DNA from: Hansfordia pulvinata
Lineage: Eukaryota > Ascomycota > Sordariomycetes > Xylariales
Length of the DNA: 64,000 nt
NCBI GenBank assembly: GCA_006538405.1
Contig: BJKQ01000008.1
Span: 2,762,762-2,826,761 of the forward strand
Reading direction: 5' to 3'
In this document: positions 1 to 11,762 of the stretch, piece by piece
How the letters are laid out: each line of letters starts with the position of its first letter
How positions within the stretch are numbered: the first letter of the stretch is position 1
The notes under the pieces: model-generated
What the model was told of the DNA's origin: nothing
Seen by the model: only the letters and a program-made list of their open reading frames with translations
The model's database searches: none
Position numbers and translations under genes: made by a program

Positions 1-2164
1 ATTATGCGTGCCATGGATCTCTGAATGCCCGGTTGTGCACGGTGGACTCGAACAGTCTGGTCCAAACCGATACTCCCCCGACAACTTGAACAGCGCAAGA
101 TGTCGCTTGGATAAAAGGGATTCATACCTACGAGTAGATGAATGGGCTCAAAGCCAAGCAGCATCACCCACCACTCCCTCAGCAGCTGCAGCCCCGCGCG
201 CTCGGGAGCTGCGCCGTCCCCGACCGGAACCGACACTCCAAACCGGGCTACACTACATCGCACATGCGGGTGTCTGCTTGTTGTTACAGACAGCGTTGGG
301 CATACACCATCTCTCATTGTACTCATAAGCGTCGGCGCTCTTTTGAACTGATGCGCTGGTGTTGATTGGCGCCTTTATTTGTGTACGAGACTCGAACCTC
401 TCTCTGTGTTTGTACGAATCAACAGGTCCAAGTGCCGAGCCCACCCCGGCCAATCAAGGCGAAACGTTTCCTGCTTGACAGCTCAAACATGATTGGTCCA
501 GGGTGCTTGTAGAGGCAGGGAGATGAATCTCGACCCTATCTCGTACGGCGTATGAGCACGGCTGAAACTCTGTGGCGTGCAGGCTGACATCACCTTAGGT
601 ATGGAAAGCTCGAGCACTGTGTCGAGGTACTGGGACCAGATCGTGTACGAATACTCAAATGTCAGGCTCCTGCCTTTAGTCAGGACATGGGCCTCGTTGC
701 AAGCACTAGAGACTGGAGGCATGGTGTAGCAATGGCGAAGTGGAGGATTGCGGGATGCCTGCGTGTCCGAGTGACAGGCGCCGCGACGCTGTCGCTTACA
801 CGAGCTGCACAAGCCGCAGTTCTTGATTTGCGGGTACTACTCTTGACGTCTACTAGATACTTAGGTACCCAACTGACCATTCGTTGGCCTCTCTTGTACA
901 CCCAACGTGGTGGAACAAGAACGAACAATGTGGTGGTTGTCTACGATACACCGGGGAGGTGAAGCCATGCGCCAATCTAGGCCCTACAGCCATGTTGAAC
1001 GGTGTACGGAGTACTGATGCGAGTACCTCTAGTTACGCGTACATCTTAGGTGGGCATCTTCGTTATCCATGGGCGCTCCAGGGCTGCTCCTGCTCCAATG
1101 AATAACCCCGCACTCACGCGACCAACCCCGGATCTCCGGTGGCCGGGCGATGGGTCGCTCGAAAACTGCATCTCGGACTCGTAGAGAGCCAATGTCCCTC
1201 GCGCACCGGGCTTGCGAGCAAATCCCAAGGTGCATAGGCACGGGTAGAGCACGGATCGATCGGATGAGAGGGTCACTGCCCCGGAGCGACTGCCTTGACG
1301 ACTTTCGATCTCTCACCTGTCGTGCCTGCCCCCGCGTACTCGGGCTCGGTAAATTGTCTCAGATCGAATTGCGTATTCGGTATTCCGGACGTAGCTACCT
1401 GAAGGGTAGGTAGGTACGCGTTCTGGAATCTCCACTCGTTGTCTACACGTAGACACGCGAGGTTTCATGGCTTCCACGGGAGAACTGGGTACACGATCCC
1501 CAAGTGTGAACGGGCTCCCGATGAATGGTAATCCACTACAACCCAATCCACCGTCTTGCGCTTCGTGGATACCCGTACCGGTACCCACCTCCAGGTCTTG
1601 CAGCTTGGAAGGTAGGTACCCTAGGTACGTGTAAGTGCGTACCTCACCTTGCCTTAGCGTCTGTGCTCCCCACGCTCATCCCGCCTGGCCTCCTGTCAGA
1701 GTCGAGATTCGCCCGTCATCGTCATCACCGCGCACCTCGCCGTCAACATTTCCGTCCCTCCCGACCCATCAGTTCCCACTGCCCGGCCCGTTCCCCGCAT
1801 ACTCTCTGCAACTACGGCACCTGTCTCCTCGATCCAGGGTCTTTCCAACCTCAGCCTGCTTCTCTACCCTCTCTCCCTCTCGGTCTCTCTCCACATCCAC
1901 CAGTCGGTCCAGTAAATAGCTGCCGTCCACCCAGTAAGTCTACCACGGACGCTTTCCGAACCCCCCCTTGCATTACGCTTAAGCCACAGCTCTTCTCTCC
2001 CTTCCTTTCTATTCCCCCATTGATACCATCCTACCCTGGCTGACATCCCATTGCGTCGCAGTTCCTCTTCCACACTTTCGCGACAACACTTCGCATGCAC
2101 TCACCCCACGCTGCCATATTTGTCCGTTCGAGCCCGTGTCCGCGTCCGCCAACCGACAGACATC
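1..2164. other. Intergenic / promoter and leader region
   Basis: No convincing gene is seen here. The short open frames overlap each other, differ in composition from the real genes and show no domain. From about 1690 to 2160 the + strand is strongly pyrimidine-rich (CCTCTCC-type tracts), as is usual for promoters and 5' leaders of fungal genes, and it leads directly to the gene that starts at 2165. GGTAGGTA / CTAGGTAC strings occur near 1405-1417 and 1610-1628. Similar strings recur in other intergenic parts of the window. Confidence 0.6.
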
Positions 2165-2850
2165 ATGGAGGCCATTCAGCTGGCTCAGATGATGGCCGAC
2201 TTGAACGACCTATCGGCCGCTGTACGTGACCCTCAGTACAAGGCGGCCAGCCCGTATTTTCGACCTGGACATGACCCCGCTGACCGTGCTACCCGCGCCC
2301 TTTGCAGCAAGATCAAACAGCCTCCAAGGCCCTCGTCAGCGCCAATAAAATGCCCCCGACTGCATCTTCACAGCCCCAGAACCAGAACCAACCCAGGAGC
2401 ATCCCTACCCAGTCCAGTCCTGCGTCGCCATCGGCGAACCGACGCGGAACCGACAGGCTCGGCCGAAGCATCTTCACTCCTCCCCTATCGCGAACCAACT
2501 CGGCCACGCCAGCTTCCAATCCTGGCACCCCCCGTACCGAGGTGAGTCGATACAATGTTCTGGCCCCAACCTGGCCCGAGTTCTGGGCATGATTGGCTGA
2601 TCATCTGCGTACACAGGGCGGCGATCTCGACGTCGACAAGGCGTCCACTCTTCTTTCGCTGTACCAGATCCGCAGCAGGATCAAGGAGCAAGACAACAGC
2701 GGATTGAACAAGGCCCGGGAGAAGATTAATGCCCTCGCCGCCAAGCAGCAAGCTCATCTTGCGGAGCAGCAGCGTCAAATCAAGGCGCAGCAGCAACAAC
2801 CAAAGACCGATCAAGCGCCCGCGTCAGCCCGTTACAATTACCCCAAGTAA
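2165..2850 (+). CDS. Uncharacterised small protein with C-terminal Gln-rich coiled coil
   Basis: Three exons are proposed: 2165-2221, 2308-2541 and 2617-2850. All joints are phase 0, giving 174 residues. Donors are GTACGT and GTGAGT; acceptors are TTTGCAG and ACACAG. The N-terminal ~19 residues form a hydrophobic/acidic helix (MEAIQLAQMMADLNDLSAA). The middle ~75 residues are Ser/Pro/Thr-rich and probably disordered. The C-terminal ~75 residues start GGDLDVDKASTLLSLYQIR and run into an Ala/Gln/Lys-rich helix ending in PK. Consistent splice sites and even phases support a real gene. I do not recognise a family, and the function is unknown. The start is the first ATG after the pyrimidine-rich leader and has a purine at -3 (ATCATGG). 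Confidence 0.72.
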
Positions 2851-3515
2851 GATGCGGCAACCGTCGAAAGCGAGTCACGAGACGCCGTGGCGTGAGGATA
2901 GCGCGAGGGCGAGAAGCAGTTTTTGAGACCAGGTAGTCTCGGTATATGATTGTGTTGGCGTTATTGGCGTAAAAGCAGCGCAGGCTATGGCGACTGGGCA
3001 AGGAAAAAGGGACAGAGACTTACGATCTCATTTAACACACTGGCCGAGCGACCGCATGATGGGTAGCGAGCTTCTTTGACGATGGAACGAATGACATGGG
3101 AGGGCGGTCTCCCTTTCAGCTGAATTATTACCGAAGTGATATCCTTTATTTACAGATTTGCCGTTACGATATCACCGAATGGACCAACCAGTTGCGATCC
3201 AAAACCAGGACTTTTGAGTCTTCGTCTACTAAGCAATGCATGCACGGTTGGAAATACTGGGTTAATCGATTCCCCTATCGCCCCATCCACCACCCACCAA
3301 CACGCAAAGGGTACGCTATCTTGGGCAAGAAGACGTTGAAAAGACTGTTTTGATCATCTTCCACTTCATCTGTGGCCGAAATCACTATGAATTATTTGGT
3401 TGGATCCACTATGCTTGGATCTAAAGGTGCAAGGACCAGCTGTGACATCAGAAACCTAAGCTATGGAACCCGGCCTTGCTCGGTATTGTTGATTATCTTA
3501 GAGGGTCGTTCTACA
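2851..3515. other. Intergenic spacer between convergent genes
   Basis: This 665 bp stretch separates the 3' ends of two convergent genes. Open frames in it are short and overlapping, with no recognisable domain. It probably holds the 3' UTRs of both neighbours. I see no RNA gene. Confidence 0.5.
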
Positions 3516-6011
3516 TCATGGCTTCCGGTGGATGAACACGGGGCTCGTGATCACTTTCCCTCCATTGTGTTCTCTGCCCACGAAATACACAGCTTGCACT
3601 CCGTCAGGGCTATCTGATTCCGCGGGGGCGGGCGCAACAAAGGTGCCTTGGACCCGTTTCGGCAACTCGACGGCCGCCATATGCTCGATAGAAACGAACA
3701 GGTCAGCGCCTCCTCTGATATCGATGTGCTTGCCGCCGGCCTGGCTAGCCTCCCCAGGCGAGGCGCTAAGACTGAAGACCGGCTGCGGCTTGTGAGCGTT
3801 GCCTTGCAGTGGGTTGCCGACTTTAACGTAGCCACCAAGCTGTCCCGTTACGCTGACCTGCCACTCATCCTGGGATTCAGGGGCGAGATAAATGTCAACA
3901 CCGTCAAAGTCGCCGCTTGTCCGTGTCGCAAAAACGATCTGGGTTGCCGAGACTTGCTTGATCACCTCCTCTGGGTTGTCTCTGACGCCGCCGAAAGGCT
4001 GGATGCTGGAGATGGACGACCCGGACACGATGACAGACCCATCCCATACAGCCTCGCGGTACCGGTCGTAGAGGCGTGCCCCTCCCCATTTGACGCGCAG
4101 CTTCCTTTCCCCGGCCGACCCGACCGCTTCTGACGTCTCGGTCTGCAGGTTGCGGTCGAATATCTTACCAGACGCATCCCAAGCCTCCACAGAAGCGAAG
4201 CCCTGGTCGCCGTAGAACTTGTAGTCGAGGGCCACGGAATCGCCCGGCTGGGCATATACGTCGTCGCCCTGAAGGTCGCCCTTACGGGTAGATACCACGC
4301 CGACGAGCCGTTCCCCCGTGGTGGCAAAGGTTCTCCTGGCCCGCAGACCCTGGCCAACGTGGCCTCTCTCGAGGCGCTCTGCCAAAACGCCGGTCAGGCC
4401 GCCTTTGGTGCCAAAGACGGCGGTGCCCGGGACGCCGCCCCCACAGCGGCCGCGGTGCTCGTCCGAGTTGGCGGACACGCCCATCCTCCAGCCCCTCTTC
4501 ACGGCGTCGCGCAGGAGCCACTCGAACAGGCCCCAGGCGCTCCCAATCTCCAGCAGCCGCTCGAGCCGGGGGTGGTGCCAGGCCAGGTTGCACCTCCTGC
4601 CGCCGACATGGGGGATGAGCAGGTGCTTGTCGGGCGCGTGGGCATAGGTGGCGTAGACCTCGTCGAGCGGCCAGGCGCCGGGCTGCAGCTCGGCGGGGCC
4701 GTCCTCGTTCCACTCGAAGCTGCGGGCCACGTTGCCGCGGCGGTCGAGCGGGAACTCGGGCGGGCCGTCGTCGCCGTCGTCGCCAAGGAAGACGACGTTG
4801 TGGTCGCCGCCGGCGGCCGAGTTGCCGCACCACTCGGTCCCCGGGAAGACGACGAACTCGCCGGCCGCGTTGACGTCGCGGATGGTGTCGAGCGTCCGGT
4901 CCCAGCGGGCCTTTGTTATGTTGAAGTCGTTGGCCGTGTAGCCCACGACGTCGAGCCCCGCGACCGCCCGCGCGTACGAGAAGTTGTAGGTGGTCGAGTT
5001 GGTCCCCACCGTGTCGTCCGAGTGCACGTGGAGGTCGGCGAACAGGGGCCGCGGCACGGGCAGCGATGACTCGACTGTCACGGGCGTGGAAGTCGAGTGT
5101 GTCGAGGAGGAGGCCTGCGACACTGCAGAGGCGGCGACGGCGGCCGTGGCCGTGGTTGTGACCATGGCCGTGAGCTCGTAGTCGCCGTCGTCCTCGGGCA
5201 GCTTGGCCTGCAGGCTCGCGGCTGTCCAGCCTTTCTCCGGCAGCGGCAGCCGCTCCTCCCAGACGGAGACGCCGGACCCGCCCTTGCGGAGGCTGACGCG
5301 GGCCTCGAGCCCCCGGATATCGGCCGTCGCGTTGCCCCAGGCGTCCTCGGCGTGGACGTGGACCGGGAATGCGGCGCCGGGCCGGGCGACGCGCGGGGTG
5401 ATGGCCCTGAGACGGGCGATGGGCCCGGGGCGGATGGCGAGGGCGAGGTCCGGCTTGATGGGGGCAAAGCGCGAGGTGCCGACGGGGTCGATGTACCACC
5501 TCATGCGGAAGTCGTCTTCGACAAAGGTCTGGACGCGGGTGCCGCGGGAGCCCCAGCGGCGGTCGCCGAGGCGGACGACGATGCGGTCGCCGGGGTTCAT
5601 GTAGCCGTCGACGACGTCGACGATGACGGCCTTCTGGAAGGGGCGCTCGTGACCCTTCTGGTCGAAGCGGACGGCGAGCGACTGCACCGTGGCCGGCGTC
5701 TGGCCCGGGCGCAGGTCGGCGGCGCGGTACTCGGCCGAGACGTAGTTGTCCTGCCGGGGGTCCGCCGTCTGGAAGAGCGCCCAGTCCGAGTAGAACTTGA
5801 AGGTGCCCTTGATCCACGCCCCGTCGGCCAGGCCGCTGGCGCCGACGGTGTAGGTGATGGCCAGCTCGGTCCACTGGCCCGCGGTCAGCGACTGCGTGCC
5901 GCACTCCAGCGACCCGAGGAACGGCAGCCTCTTGGTGTGCTGGTACAGCCCCGCGGGCGCAAAGTACTGGCCCGCCAGCGCCTCGAGCTCGTCATCCGTC
6001 AGTGTCTTCAT
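3516..6011 (-). CDS. DUF3604 / PHP-like metal-dependent hydrolase-type protein
   Basis: A single uninterrupted frame of 831 residues. The first ~320 residues look like beta-rich accessory domains, ending in a Thr/Ala/Ser-rich linker (about 284-314). The catalytic-like half follows: FADLHVHSDDTVG at ~324-336 (HxH metal-site type), FPGTEW at ~389-394, GDHNVVF at ~402-408, IPHVGG at ~466-471 and SANSDEH at ~513-519. These match the DUF3604 family, which resembles PHP-superfamily phosphoesterases/amidohydrolases. That activity is inferred from the fold; no substrate is established here. There is no signal peptide (MKTLTDDELEALAGQYF). It is intronless and very GC-rich, unlike most multi-exon neighbours. 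Its start lies 1.25 kb from the divergent MFS gene. The family call is firm, the function is not. Confidence 0.88.
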   Translation of the reverse strand: MKTLTDDELEALAGQYFAPAGLYQHTKRLPFLGSLECGTQSLTAGQWTELAITYTVGASGLADGAWIKGTFKFYSDWALFQTADPRQDNYVSAEYRAADLRPGQTPATVQSLAVRFDQKGHERPFQKAVIVDVVDGYMNPGDRIVVRLGDRRWGSRGTRVQTFVEDDFRMRWYIDPVGTSRFAPIKPDLALAIRPGPIARLRAITPRVARPGAAFPVHVHAEDAWGNATADIRGLEARVSLRKGGSGVSVWEERLPLPEKGWTAASLQAKLPEDDGDYELTAMVTTTATAAVAASAVSQASSSTHSTSTPVTVESSLPVPRPLFADLHVHSDDTVGTNSTTYNFSYARAVAGLDVVGYTANDFNITKARWDRTLDTIRDVNAAGEFVVFPGTEWCGNSAAGGDHNVVFLGDDGDDGPPEFPLDRRGNVARSFEWNEDGPAELQPGAWPLDEVYATYAHAPDKHLLIPHVGGRRCNLAWHHPRLERLLEIGSAWGLFEWLLRDAVKRGWRMGVSANSDEHRGRCGGGVPGTAVFGTKGGLTGVLAERLERGHVGQGLRARRTFATTGERLVGVVSTRKGDLQGDDVYAQPGDSVALDYKFYGDQGFASVEAWDASGKIFDRNLQTETSEAVGSAGERKLRVKWGGARLYDRYREAVWDGSVIVSGSSISSIQPFGGVRDNPEEVIKQVSATQIVFATRTSGDFDGVDIYLAPESQDEWQVSVTGQLGGYVKVGNPLQGNAHKPQPVFSLSASPGEASQAGGKHIDIRGGADLFVSIEHMAAVELPKRVQGTFVAPAPAESDSPDGVQAVYFVGREHNGGKVITSPVFIHRKP

Positions 6012-7260
6012 CGTATCGTGTCCTACCGAGCAAGCAGTCAGTGCTGGTTGCCAACAACTATCATCGAATCAATAATCTTACGAGGGCCGCGGTGCCGTCA
6101 GCAGATCGTTCGTTCCTGGGGCTCGCCCTGGCCTTGCGCAGGGGCTCGTGAGATATACACCAGCCCACGCGTTCGGAGCAAGCCATGCCGCCAGTCTGGG
6201 TGATGTCGGTGATGGATCCCGAAGAGACTCGTAGGGCGGATCTGGCGGCCAATCAACGCTGGGAGGTCGTCGTCGTCGTCCCCGTCCTGGCCGAAAAAAA
6301 GGCCGATTGCCGCGTTAATCAGGTGGTAGGAAACCTGGTCTAACTAGGTACCTACTCAGTAGGTAAGTGACTACGAGTAGTAGGCGTGATCGCGACATCA
6401 GACCCCGACAGTACGTGATCCACGCTACCCTCAAGGGCGGGTCTGCCTTGGGATCCGATAGCCGACCTGCAATATCCATACCCAAGAACCGGGATCTAGA
6501 TTCGCGTGCGTCGTGGGCGAGGAACATTCGTCATTGGTCTGGTTGGGTTCCAGGCCCCCGGAGACAGTCCTCCAGAAACACTGCTGGGCCATGGCGAAGC
6601 AGCTCCCGCGGGGGTCATGGCTCCGATTTCCGTTCTTTTGTGTTCTCGCCCTCGTCTCGCAGGGGTCTTGTGTGGTCTTGTGTGGTCTGCATTCCATGGG
6701 TCTCTCGTGATGTTTGATTCTTTTTGTTGGAATTTCCCTTCCCGAATAATTCGTCAGACGAGCAGCGAGTGGCTTCACCATATCGTGCAGCAGGTTGACC
6801 TCTCCGCTCGACCTCCTCTCCATAGCCGCGGGTGGCAGCACATCACCCAGCAGCCGGGTCGGTATCGACGTCCCGCCACCCTGAAGACCACCTCGGACCT
6901 GAAGCCACCGGGTTGAATAGCCCTCCATATGCATGCTGACACCGTCTCGTGGCCAGCCCTGCTCGAGGATGGCCTTGAAGCTCGCGACCACAATGTGGCT
7001 GGCACTGTGGCCTTCGCCGCAAACCCATGCCTGGGAGAGCACGCCATCGCGGTCTCGGGCTCATCTGCTCGGGAACAGTTGGATCGGGCCTCCGCCCGAT
7101 GCTCCACTGTAAGCCTCAGACGGTCAATGGCGTGCTAGATTCCTGTGCGATTTGGTGTAGTATATGATGGCGAGGGAGTTCGCCCAAGTGGTCGTCCTAG
7201 GTGTCGCTGCGCCCGGTTTCCGTCTCAGGAGGCAGTAAACAACAACAACACTTGCCAGGA
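6012..7260. other. Divergent intergenic region (DUF3604 gene / MFS transporter)
   Basis: 1.25 kb between two divergently transcribed genes, so it should hold both promoters. A TAGGTACCTA...TAGGTA string lies at about 6345-6366. A 203-codon minus-strand open frame (6431-7042) is present. It has no recognisable domain, odd composition (His/Cys/Trp-rich) and competing frames on both strands, so I do not call it a gene. Confidence 0.5.
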
Positions 7261-9124
7261 ATGCCGGACAGTGTCACCAAGGAGGTCGAGCCCGTCTCGA
7301 GGGACTTGCAGGGCAGTGAAGCTCAGTCTCTGCAAGCCGACTGGACGAGAGAGGAAGAGGTGAAGGCGAAATGGAAGTATGTAGCATGCACACCTGCGAG
7401 TTGACAGTCTTCCGAGCTAATCACCATTGCCCCGACAGGCTGGATCTGACTATCATTCCCCTTCTGGTTCTCGGATTCTTCTGTTTGCGTAAGTTGACCA
7501 CCCCCCAGAGGGACGAGTGAGGCCAGCATGCTGTGGTACGCCCCCGGAGCTAACATGGTCATCAGAGCTGGATCGTGGGAATATCGCCAATGCCATCACG
7601 GATACATTCCTCGAGGATGTCGGCATCACCCAGTTTCAGTTCAACGTGGGACAGCAACTTCTTTCCCTCGGCATCGTTCTCTTTGAGATTCCATCCAACA
7701 TGCTCATCTACAGAGTAGGGCCAGGAAGATGGCTGTCGCTTCAGCTCGCCCTCTTCGGTCTTGTGAGCACGTTCCAGGCATTTCAGAAGGGCTACGGAGC
7801 CTATCTCGCCACGAGGATACTGCTGGGCATCAGCGAATCCGGCTACATCCCGGGTGGCCTGTGGACCCTGTCAACGTGGTATACGAAGAAAGAGACTGCC
7901 AAGAGGGTCATGATCTTCTTCTTCGGCAACCAACTTGGCCAGGCATTTGCCAAGCTCATAGCATATGGAATATTGCACATGAAGGGAGTTGGCGGGCGGC
8001 CTGGCTGGTTCTGGCTGTTCGTCATCATGGGCGCCTTCACTCTACTGTGTGCCGTGGTGCTGGGGCTGTTCCTGCCCAACTCGTTCGGCAACCCGCACAG
8101 TACGCTGCTGCCGACCTTCGATATCTTCACACCGCGCGAGCTGCACATCCTTCGCACCCGTGTCCTGATAGACGACCCCGCGAAGGGGAGGAAGAAGGAG
8201 AGGATCCCGCTGTCGAGTTTCAAAGAAGCGGTAGGTCACATCCCTGCACTTGAGTTGCTGGCAGGTCGAGACAAGGTCACTGATCCGGTGCGAACGCAGC
8301 TATCCAACTGGCGACTCTGGATTCACGTCCTGATAACCTTGGGAAACAACGGCCCGTTCCGAGGGTTCGACACATACGGGCCGACGATCATCAAGAGCTT
8401 TGGCTACCCTGCGCTGGACAGCAATGCCCTGGCAGCTGTTGGGCTGTTCCTGCAGATACCGGTCTCGTTCATCTTCAGCTACATTTCTGATCGTTTGTAA
8501 GCAGACACGGGCTTTGCAGGCGTTGACTGCACACTTCAGCGAAAGGTCATACTGACACACGGCCGACGTAGTGACAAACGAGGAGAGACAGTAATGGTTG
8601 GGCTCGGCATGCACCTTATCGGATACGTGTTCAACCGCATCTTTACCGAGCTGAACCAACGAGGTGTGCGGTACTTTGGGGTTATCTGGACGCAGACCTT
8701 TGCCAACTTCCCACACCCGTTGAACATTGCGTGGATGTCGCTGGTGTGCCGCAACCAAGAGGAGCGATCAATATCGATGGCCATGTAAGTGGAACCTCGA
8801 GATAGCGAATGCCCCGCGCGGGTTCATGATCACGTCTACCTTGCCCTATCTGATTGCTTAAACATGACCCCCTTTGCAACTGCGAGTAGGTGCTGTCTCG
8901 GCTGCTAACGCGTAACCCCCCTTTCCAGGATCATTATGAGCGCCAACATTGGAGCCATATATGGAGCACAGCTTTTCCAGGAATACGACAAGCCCCGGTA
9001 TCGCGTCGCCTTTGAATCATGCATTGGTATTCTTGGAGCCACGCTTCTGCTGGTGATTTTCCGCTACTGGGATGACCTCAGGCTTCGACGCAGGGGGCGT
9101 GGCCTCGAACAAGTTCCCAGTTGA
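7261..9124 (+). CDS. MFS transporter, anion:cation symporter (Dal5/allantoate permease-like) family
   Basis: Six exons: 7261-7376, 7439-7488, 7566-8230, 8300-8496, 8572-8784 and 8929-9124, total 478 residues. Phases are consistent throughout. The first transmembrane segment (LTIIPLLVLGFFCLQ) is followed by LDRGNIANA at ~57-65, the hallmark of fungal ACS-family importers of allantoate, nicotinate, pantothenate and related organic anions. Later come TRILLGISESGYIPGG and, between the two six-helix halves, the loop motif SDRFDKRG. The C-terminus is short and basic. The intron at 8231-8299 is 69 bp with no stop, so it could be misread as coding. I retain it because removing it joins SSFKEA to LSNWRLW, as in relatives. 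It is predicted to be a plasma-membrane organic-anion or vitamin importer. The substrate cannot be told from sequence. Confidence 0.9.
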
Positions 9125-10061
9125 AGGGTGTAGAGCTACGGCTGAGAATCTACCGACCGACTGATGAATCAGGAGCACTGGATGACTGCTATTAGATGGC
9201 CTACTGATTCGCAGACACTCTATCGCTGAACGTTGGGTGCAACATAGATGCTCTTTGCTGAACGCTACATGAATTCAAGTGGTTCAATGTTGGGTCTCCC
9301 ATCGAGACACCGCGTTAGATGCATGTACTGCTTTCATAATATCAAATGTACCTACCCCACCGTCATTCTGCAAGTCTTCGGTACTTAGAGCCAAGTGTCG
9401 CTGGCGTGCAGCAGATTCGATGGCCAACGCGAACTCGAGCCGCCCCATCGCCGACATGGAAGGTACCTGACTTGGTACCTGGACTGCTGCACAGTGCGGC
9501 TTGGGTCCGGCGGCGCCCGTCGGATCAGCGCCAGTACTTCTTGGATGGCTGGACGCGGCTCGTGAATTTCGCCTTGCTTCCACACTATCATTACGCAGTG
9601 AATGTCAGACATTCGAATACCCCCTCGGACGGACCGCCTCTCATTTATTACTCGTGCGCATCCTCAATCCAAGCTCCGGCATCATCAAATTTCTCGCCCA
9701 TCACGTCTTGCGTCGCCATCGCCTTTCGCTCGCCAATCGAACGTGCAGCAAGTGGGCTGGCGCATCACGATACCTGGCACCCACACGGACCCGACCGCGT
9801 TTCTGGCGATATCGAACGTTCGTGGGTGCATACATCTATTACCGGAAACCCCCGGTCCCTGGGCAGCCGTCTGCCTGCCTACGTCTTCACGCGTACAGCT
9901 GCAGGACAAGGTAAGGCAGGGCCGCTATCAAGGCAAGCATTTCCTCACTCCGTCATCACCCGTTCCTCCGGCAAAATCCTCGACTTCTCCGACACTGCCA
10001 TCTGTGCCATTCCCTCCGTCGTCGTCACGCCCGCCGGCCTTTCTCGAACAACCCATCCAAC
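9125..10061. other. Intergenic / leader of the PWI gene
   Basis: No gene is supported. The second half (about 9600-10055) is rich in CCTC/TCGCC tracts, like other leaders in this window, and runs straight into the ATG at 10062. Long overlapping + frames here come from this pyrimidine-rich composition rather than from coding. Confidence 0.5.
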
Positions 10062-11762
10062 ATGGCTACCAGCGTCGATGCCAAGCTGCTGAGGGCAACC
10101 AAGTTTCCACCCGAGTTCTCCCAGAAGGTGGACATGCAAAAAGTCAACCTGCAAGTCATGAAAAGGTCCGTCTCCGCGAAACCCTTGCCCAACATGTGCT
10201 TCCGCCCTCAAGCCCGTCCTTTTCACGGCAATGCCAATGCATCGTGTGCACAGCGATCGCTGACAGGCAACCCTTTTCAGATGGATCGCCAGCAAGATAT
10301 CCGACATACTTGGCGATGAAGACGATGTTGTCACCGAGCTTTGCTTCAACCTCATCGACGGCCCTCGATTCGTACGTCTACCTCGCGCATGTCCTCGCGC
10401 CCTGCCTTCGCATCCGACTCCGAGCTGACATGTCATTCCTCCCTCCCAGCCCGATATCAAAGCCATGCAGATCCAGCTCACTGGTTTCCTCGACAAGGAC
10501 ACAGCCTCGTTTTGCAAGGAACTATGGGGCCTTTGCCTCAGCGCCCAGTCTAGTCCCCAGGGCGTTCCCAAGGAGCTTCTAGAAGCAAAGAAAGCCGAGC
10601 TTATGCAAGAGAAGGTACATGACACCAGGGGGGCGCTCGCGGCACCCTGTATCCGAAGACTTGATAGATTGGCTGACCGGTTCACCAGATTGATGCCGAA
10701 AAAGCAGCCGAAGAAGCTCGTACCCGAAACCAGAGGCAAGAACAGCGCGACCGTGAACTGAACGACATCCGGGATCGCGAGCGCCGAGATCGCGGATCTG
10801 GCGCACGCGGCCGTGGAGCCCGTCGCGACAACTGGCGAGGTGGGCGACGCGGCGGCGACAGAGCCTTTGACGACCGGTCTCGTGCTTCTGGGTCTGGTCT
10901 CGGACCTCGTGGTCGCTCTGCCACGCCTCCAAGACGCGGTGATTCATACCAGGCCAGCCGTGACAGATACGTCCCCCAGGCTCAGAGAGGTGGGCGCCAT
11001 GGTTCAAGACGCGGGCGCTCGCCTTCTCGTTCTGCCTCTGTCGATTCACTAGACGCCTCACGCTCCCGGTCAAGGTCCGCGTCGAAGGATAGCTACGGTG
11101 ACAGACGCAGGTCCGGTCCTCGGCGCTCGTCGCCAGGTCGGTACAGATCGGACACAGGCCGAGGCAGGGCTGGTCGACCAGGAGACCGGCGCCGCGGCAG
11201 AAACACATCATCCCCGGACAGCGCTGATCGCAGTCGGTCGCCTTCTCCCCGCCCAAGGCGGCGAAGGTATTCCAGCTCGCCCAGCCGTTCAAGATCTCCA
11301 CGCAGAGATAGCGGCCGCCTCAGTCGGTCTTGGTCGGCCTCGTCCTCCCGTTCGCCCCCTGCTCGACCCAGGCAAAGGCCATCTCGCCGTCGAAGCTTCT
11401 CGCCTAGGAATGGGGGCAGGGGGCGCAGCCGCAGCCGCAGTAGAAGCAGAGAGAGGGGCCGCGACCCAAGCAAGGACTCGCCAAGGCCTAGCAACAGCCC
11501 ACGGGACACGCGAAAGAGAAGGCGAGGGGGGGTTCTGACAGCAGTCGGGGAGGAAGCCGAAGCCCACAGCGAAGGCGAAGACACAGTCCTGATTCCCCTT
11601 CCCGCCATGACAAATCAGCTGATGTTCCGGAAGATAAAACCCGAAGCGGATCTGCAAGGCGCAGCGAACCGCCAACAGCTGAGGAGAGTCGTTCTCCTTG
11701 ACAAGGTCCAGTATCAGAACACGGCAACAAGAGCTGAGGCCCTTCAGAGTGATGGAGCATGA
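10062..11762 (+). CDS. PWI-domain SR-like splicing protein (SRm160/SRRM1 type), with apparent frameshift
   Basis: Exons: 10062-10165, 10281-10371, 10450-10614, then 10689 onward. Residues ~1-115 form a PWI domain: VDAKLLRATKFPPEF, RWIASKISDILGDEDDVV, MQIQLTGFLDKDTASFCKEL, then CLSAQSSPQGVPKELLEAKK. The PWI domain binds nucleic acid in SRRM1-type splicing co-activators. A charged EAARTRNQR-type segment and ~250 residues of RS/SR/RGG repeats follow. At the G7 run 11526-11532 the frame leaves the SR pattern. With one more G the SR-rich frame resumes (SRSPQRRRR...) and stops at 11701, giving 457 residues. As written, the frame ends at 11762 (477 residues) with an unrelated tail. I believe the 11701 end. 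Likely a nuclear pre-mRNA splicing/3'-end processing factor. Confidence 0.85.

Noticed and set aside
370..460. Possible minus-strand tRNA suggested by a GGTTCGAGTC T-loop-like string
   Set aside because: No matching D-arm, anticodon arm or acceptor stem could be drawn.
4282..5904. Long alternative-frame ORF (540 codons) on the minus strand inside the DUF3604 gene
   Set aside because: Arg/Pro-rich shadow frame caused by high GC third positions. The overlapping frame has clear DUF3604 motifs.
5097..6203. 368-codon plus-strand ORF antisense to the DUF3604 gene
   Set aside because: Val/Gly/Ala-rich antisense shadow with no domain and no splice logic.
6431..7042. 203-codon minus-strand ORF between the DUF3604 and MFS genes
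   Set aside because: No domain, unusual composition, competing frames on both strands and a divergent-promoter position. It could be a relic but is not supportable.
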